Assembly (NCBI GenBank): GCA_009837085.1
Contig: VXUF01000088.1
Location: 1-35,674 of the forward strand
Source of the DNA: Holophagales bacterium
GTDB taxonomy: Bacteria > Acidobacteriota > Thermoanaerobaculia > Multivoradales > Multivoraceae
Reading direction: 5' to 3'
Length of the DNA stretch: 35,674 nt
The number at the start of each line of letters is the position of its first letter. Positions within the stretch are counted from its first letter, which is position 1. A program made the position numbers and the translations under genes. Shown here piece after piece: positions 33,013-35,674 of this stretch. The notes below the pieces were generated by a model. That model had not been told where the DNA came from. It ran no database searches and saw only the letters and a list, made by a program, of their open reading frames with translations.

Positions 33013-33092
33013 CGGCTGAGGTCTCCTGGGTCGAGGTCTGCTGCTGGGTGGCGCGTGAGCATACGCCGGGCGGTGCGGCCTCGCCTGGCTGC

Positions 33093-33098
33093 TAGCGT
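33093..33098 (+). promoter_or_regulatory. Candidate leaderless -10 element (TAGCGT) of tandem CoA-transferase B
   Basis: TAGCGT is followed by 9 nt and the GTG at 33108, with no ribosome-binding site in the intervening GC-rich sequence. It lies in the 95-nt divergent gap opposite the SDR gene. Confidence 0.4.
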
Positions 33099-33107
33099 CG
33101 CGCGGCG

Positions 33108-35585
33108 GTGTCCGACCCTCCCTGCTCCGACCTGCGCGTGATCGAAGTCGCCGGCTCGCCTGCCGGCGCGTATGCGGGACGGCTGCTGCGCGCCTGTGGC
33201 GCTGACGTGCTGCGGCTCGAGCCACCGGGTGGCGACCCGTGGCGGGAGGTTGGAGAGCGGTGGCGGGGCGTCGGGGCGGAGTACGCCTACCTGAACGTCG
33301 GGAAGCGGGCCGCGCGGCTGAGGCCGAGCGAAGACCGTGGCCGGGCGCAGATCCTGGAACTGATCGAGCGCGATGGCGTCGACGTCGTGATCGAGAGCGC
33401 CGCCCCGGCGCCGCTCAGACCTCTGATCGACGAGACCGATGCGCCGCACGCCGTGTTGCTGCGAATCTCTCCGTTCGGCCTGGGGGCCGGGGCGCGCGAG
33501 GTTCGGGGCGAAGCGGGCCCGCCCCGTTCGAACGGCTTCACCGACGACGCCTGGTCCGGCCACCTCTACCTGAACGGCGCTCCCGATCGCGAGCCCATCG
33601 CCCGGCCGGGACTGCACTCAGCCTGCCAGGCGGGAGCCCACGCGGTGATCGGCGCTCTGGCGGCTCTGCTGGCGCGGCCCGCGATCGGTCGCGGCCAGAC
33701 GATCGACGTCTCCCACGTCGAGGCGCTGGCCGCTCTGCACCAGTACACGACGGTGATGTGGACCCAGGCCGGGTACATCCTCGGCCGGGTCGGCAACTCC
33801 CAGGGCGGGCCGTGGCATCCGGTCGGCGTTCATCGCTGCCAGGACGGCTACGTTGCCCTCTCGATACCGAGCCGGGAGATGCTCGAGCCCTTCCTCGAGG
33901 CGGCGGGCCTGGCTCATGTCCTGGAGGACCCGCGCTTCGCGGAGGACGCCGACCGGGCCGAACACCGGCAGGAGTTCGACCGGGCGATCGATCCGTGGAT
34001 GATGGCCCACACCGAGGCCGAGATCATCGAGCTGGGCGAGCGGGTCCGCGTGCCGATCGGTCCGGTGATCGACGCGCTTGAGGTGCTGGACGACCCGCAC
34101 TTCCGGGCCCGCGGTTTCTTCGTGCCGATCGACGGCGACGGCGGGCCGCTCGTTCCGCGTGGGCCGTTCCTTCTGAACGGCACGGCGTCGGCGTCGGCCA
34201 TCGATTCCTCGGTTGCGGGAACGGCGCCGGCGATGGACGGGGTTGCCGGTTGGCAGGCGCGGAAGACCGGCATGGCTCGAAGATCGTCGCCTTCCGCGTT
34301 GACCGACGGGCCCCTCCATGGCCTACGTGTGCTCGATCTCACCAGGGTCTGGGCGGGACCGTTGGCCATGCGAATGCTGGGCGATCTCGGCGCCGATGTG
34401 ATCAAGGTCGAGGCCGCCTGGGCGCGTGGGCCGGCGACCCGGTCGGCAAGGATCGCCCGTCTCACGCACCTGTTCCCGGAGAACGATGCCGGGAAACGCT
34501 CGTACAACCGCAACGCTGCGTTCAACAAGATGAACCGGAACAAGCGGTCCGTGACCCTTGAGTTGAGCGAGCCGGAGGCCCGAGGCATCTTCGAGGCCCT
34601 GGTCGAGCGGGCGGACGTGGTCTGCGACAACTTCAGTCCCCGGGTGATGCCCAAGCTCGGCCTCGACCCGGATCGACTGCGGGAACTCAACCCGGGCGTC
34701 ATCGCGGTCTCGATGCCCGGTTTTGGCAACTCGGGCCCCTACCGGGACCGGCTCGCGTTCGGTCCGCTGATCGAGTCAGCGATGGGACTCACGTCCGCGC
34801 TCGGCTACCGGGACGGCGGCCCCCACCGGTCGGGCATCGCCTGGCCGGATCCGATGACAGCCCTGCACACCGCCGTCGGGACCCTGGCCATGCTCTACGG
34901 CCGCTCGCAGTCGCCGGAGGGCCGGGGCGGCACGGTCGAAACTCCGATGGTGGAGGCGATGGCGACGATGTTCGGCGATCACATCCTGGCGGCGCAGCTT
35001 CACCGGGCGGCAGAGCCCCGGCGAGGCAATCGCCATCCACACCGGGCGCCCCAGGGTTGCTATCCGTGCGTTGGCGAGGATCGGTGGATCGCGATCAGCG
35101 TCGAGAGCGACCGGGAGTGGCTGGCGCTGTGCCGCATGGCCGGCTTGGCGCCGCGCTTCGCTTCGTTCTCGCTCAGAGAGCGGCAGGCGGACGAGGACCG
35201 GATCGACGAGCTACTCGCGAGGTGGACCCGCGGCAGGGAGCGGGACGACCTGGTGGCGAGGCTGCATCGCGCCGGCCTGACGGCGGCCCCGGTCGCCGAC
35301 GCCCGCGATCTGGCGGAAGACTCGTTTCTCGAAGCGCGGGGCTTCTGGGCCGAAGTCGATCACCCGGAAGTCGGCCGGCGCCGCTATCCGGGCCTGCCGA
35401 TCCACCTTAGCGCCACGCCGCCAACCTACCGTCGCGGCGCGCCCTGCCTGGGGGAGCACAATCGGGAGGTCCTCGTGGAGGTGCTCGGATTCCCGGCATG
35501 GCGAGTCGACGAGCTGGAACGTGCGGGAATTCTCACCGATACGCCGCCCGAGGGCGCCACCGGCCGGGGGGTCAAGAGAGGTTGA
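33108..35585 (+). CDS. Tandem class III CoA-transferase (CaiB/BaiF), two-domain fusion B
   Basis: An 825-residue double-domain CoA-transferase with the same architecture as the protein at 25365-27782. Domain 1 covers about residues 8-355, a Ser/Ala-rich linker about 356-400 and domain 2 about 404-805. Domain 1 has DLRVIEVAGSPAGAYAG and the expected catalytic Asp200 (QTIDVSHVE). Domain 2 has the better preserved signature (GLRVLDLTRVWAGPLA and GDLGADVIKVEA) and NKMNRNKRSVTLEL, but at the catalytic position it reads GTVETPMVEA with Glu611 where Asp is expected. If the alignment is right, one active site is altered. The GTG at 33108 has no Shine-Dalgarno site. The protein is divergent from an SDR, a common partner in acyl-CoA degradation. 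Substrates are unknown. Confidence 0.88.
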   Translation: MSDPPCSDLRVIEVAGSPAGAYAGRLLRACGADVLRLEPPGGDPWREVGERWRGVGAEYAYLNVGKRAARLRPSEDRGRAQILELIERDGVDVVIESAAPAPLRPLIDETDAPHAVLLRISPFGLGAGAREVRGEAGPPRSNGFTDDAWSGHLYLNGAPDREPIARPGLHSACQAGAHAVIGALAALLARPAIGRGQTIDVSHVEALAALHQYTTVMWTQAGYILGRVGNSQGGPWHPVGVHRCQDGYVALSIPSREMLEPFLEAAGLAHVLEDPRFAEDADRAEHRQEFDRAIDPWMMAHTEAEIIELGERVRVPIGPVIDALEVLDDPHFRARGFFVPIDGDGGPLVPRGPFLLNGTASASAIDSSVAGTAPAMDGVAGWQARKTGMARRSSPSALTDGPLHGLRVLDLTRVWAGPLAMRMLGDLGADVIKVEAAWARGPATRSARIARLTHLFPENDAGKRSYNRNAAFNKMNRNKRSVTLELSEPEARGIFEALVERADVVCDNFSPRVMPKLGLDPDRLRELNPGVIAVSMPGFGNSGPYRDRLAFGPLIESAMGLTSALGYRDGGPHRSGIAWPDPMTALHTAVGTLAMLYGRSQSPEGRGGTVETPMVEAMATMFGDHILAAQLHRAAEPRRGNRHPHRAPQGCYPCVGEDRWIAISVESDREWLALCRMAGLAPRFASFSLRERQADEDRIDELLARWTRGRERDDLVARLHRAGLTAAPVADARDLAEDSFLEARGFWAEVDHPEVGRRRYPGLPIHLSATPPTYRRGAPCLGEHNREVLVEVLGFPAWRVDELERAGILTDTPPEGATGRGVKRG

Positions 35586-35602
35586 CGCGCGGAGGCAATG
35601 CG

Positions 35603-35674
35603 ATGACGAGACACACAGCAAACCGACTGGAAGTCCAGCCGAGAGAACTCGACTTCGTTCTCGAGGCCTGCCTC
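35603..35674 (+). CDS. Start of an unidentified protein (3' end outside window)
   Basis: The ATG at 35603 has GGAGG at 35591-35595 with 7 nt spacing and opens a frame that runs to the window end (24 codons: MTRHTANRLEVQPRELDF...). A nearer ATG at 35598 is followed by a stop after one codon. The fragment has no signal peptide and no motif I can name. It follows the CoA-transferase B stop by 17 nt and is probably co-transcribed. Confidence 0.5.
   Translation, partial: MTRHTANRLEVQPRELDFVLEACL

Noticed and set aside
1..35674. Mobile elements, CRISPR arrays, tRNA or rRNA genes, phage or defence genes
   Set aside because: I found no transposase or integrase motif, regularly spaced repeats, cloverleaf-like segments or rRNA sequence. 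Composition looks even and genes leave no room for such elements.

Overview
This is about 35.7 kb of a G+C-rich (roughly two-thirds by eye), very densely packed bacterial chromosome. I see 27 protein genes: 25 complete, one truncated at the left edge and one just starting at the right edge. I recognise no rRNA, tRNA, CRISPR array, insertion sequence, integrase or phage gene. A TonB-dependent receptor end, at least five lipoprotein signal peptides and other exported enzymes indicate a Gram-negative heterotroph. The mix of acyl-CoA enzymes, class III CoA-transferases, amidases, a PQQ dehydrogenase, a DUF3604 protein and a DUF5671 protein would fit Acidobacteriota or another high-GC environmental lineage. 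That placement is inference from gene content only.

Layout. 1-4842 (+): TonB-receptor tail, two unrecognised exported proteins, a PhoD-like phosphodiesterase lipoprotein and a FAAH-like amidase with a Tat/lipoprotein signal. The four complete genes overlap or nearly touch. 4858-6734: an RraA-like lyase divergent from a DUF5671 membrane protein; the gap between them holds a perfect 7-3-7 inverted repeat plus a third copy of the half-site. 6736-10703: a nitronate-monooxygenase-like flavoprotein, a P-loop NadR/AAA-like ATPase and a divergent DUF3604 lipoprotein. 10711-15034: a His/Asp-rich DUF4399 lipoprotein, a small membrane protein and an ACAD11-like acyl-CoA dehydrogenase, divergent from a lipidated PQQ dehydrogenase. 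15084-21085 (-): SDR, crotonase, a fused 2-oxoacid:ferredoxin oxidoreductase and a periplasmic thioredoxin. 21217-22880 (+): a tiny membrane protein coupled to a kinase-like/methyltransferase fusion. 22912-29557 (-): serine hydrolase, tandem CoA-transferase, alpha/beta hydrolase and amidase, with stop/start overlaps in two of the three junctions. 29605-35674: a stand-alone 5'-3' exonuclease, a eukaryote-type methylenetetrahydrofolate reductase (MTHFR), an antisense-overlapping SDR, a second tandem CoA-transferase and the start of another gene.

Most notable points. (1) The MTHFR at 30506-32296 is not the usual ~300-residue bacterial MetF. It carries a C-terminal half with motifs I recognise from the S-adenosylmethionine-binding regulatory domain of human MTHFR. 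This suggests a bacterial one-carbon pathway with animal/fungal-style feedback control. (2) Eight genes without a clear Shine-Dalgarno site have a TANNNT hexamer 6-11 nt before the start codon, suggesting widespread leaderless transcription. (3) There are two fused double CaiB/BaiF proteins, and one of the four halves has Glu where the family's catalytic Asp is expected. (4) A phosphodiesterase and a FAAH-like amidase sit in one coupled exported unit.
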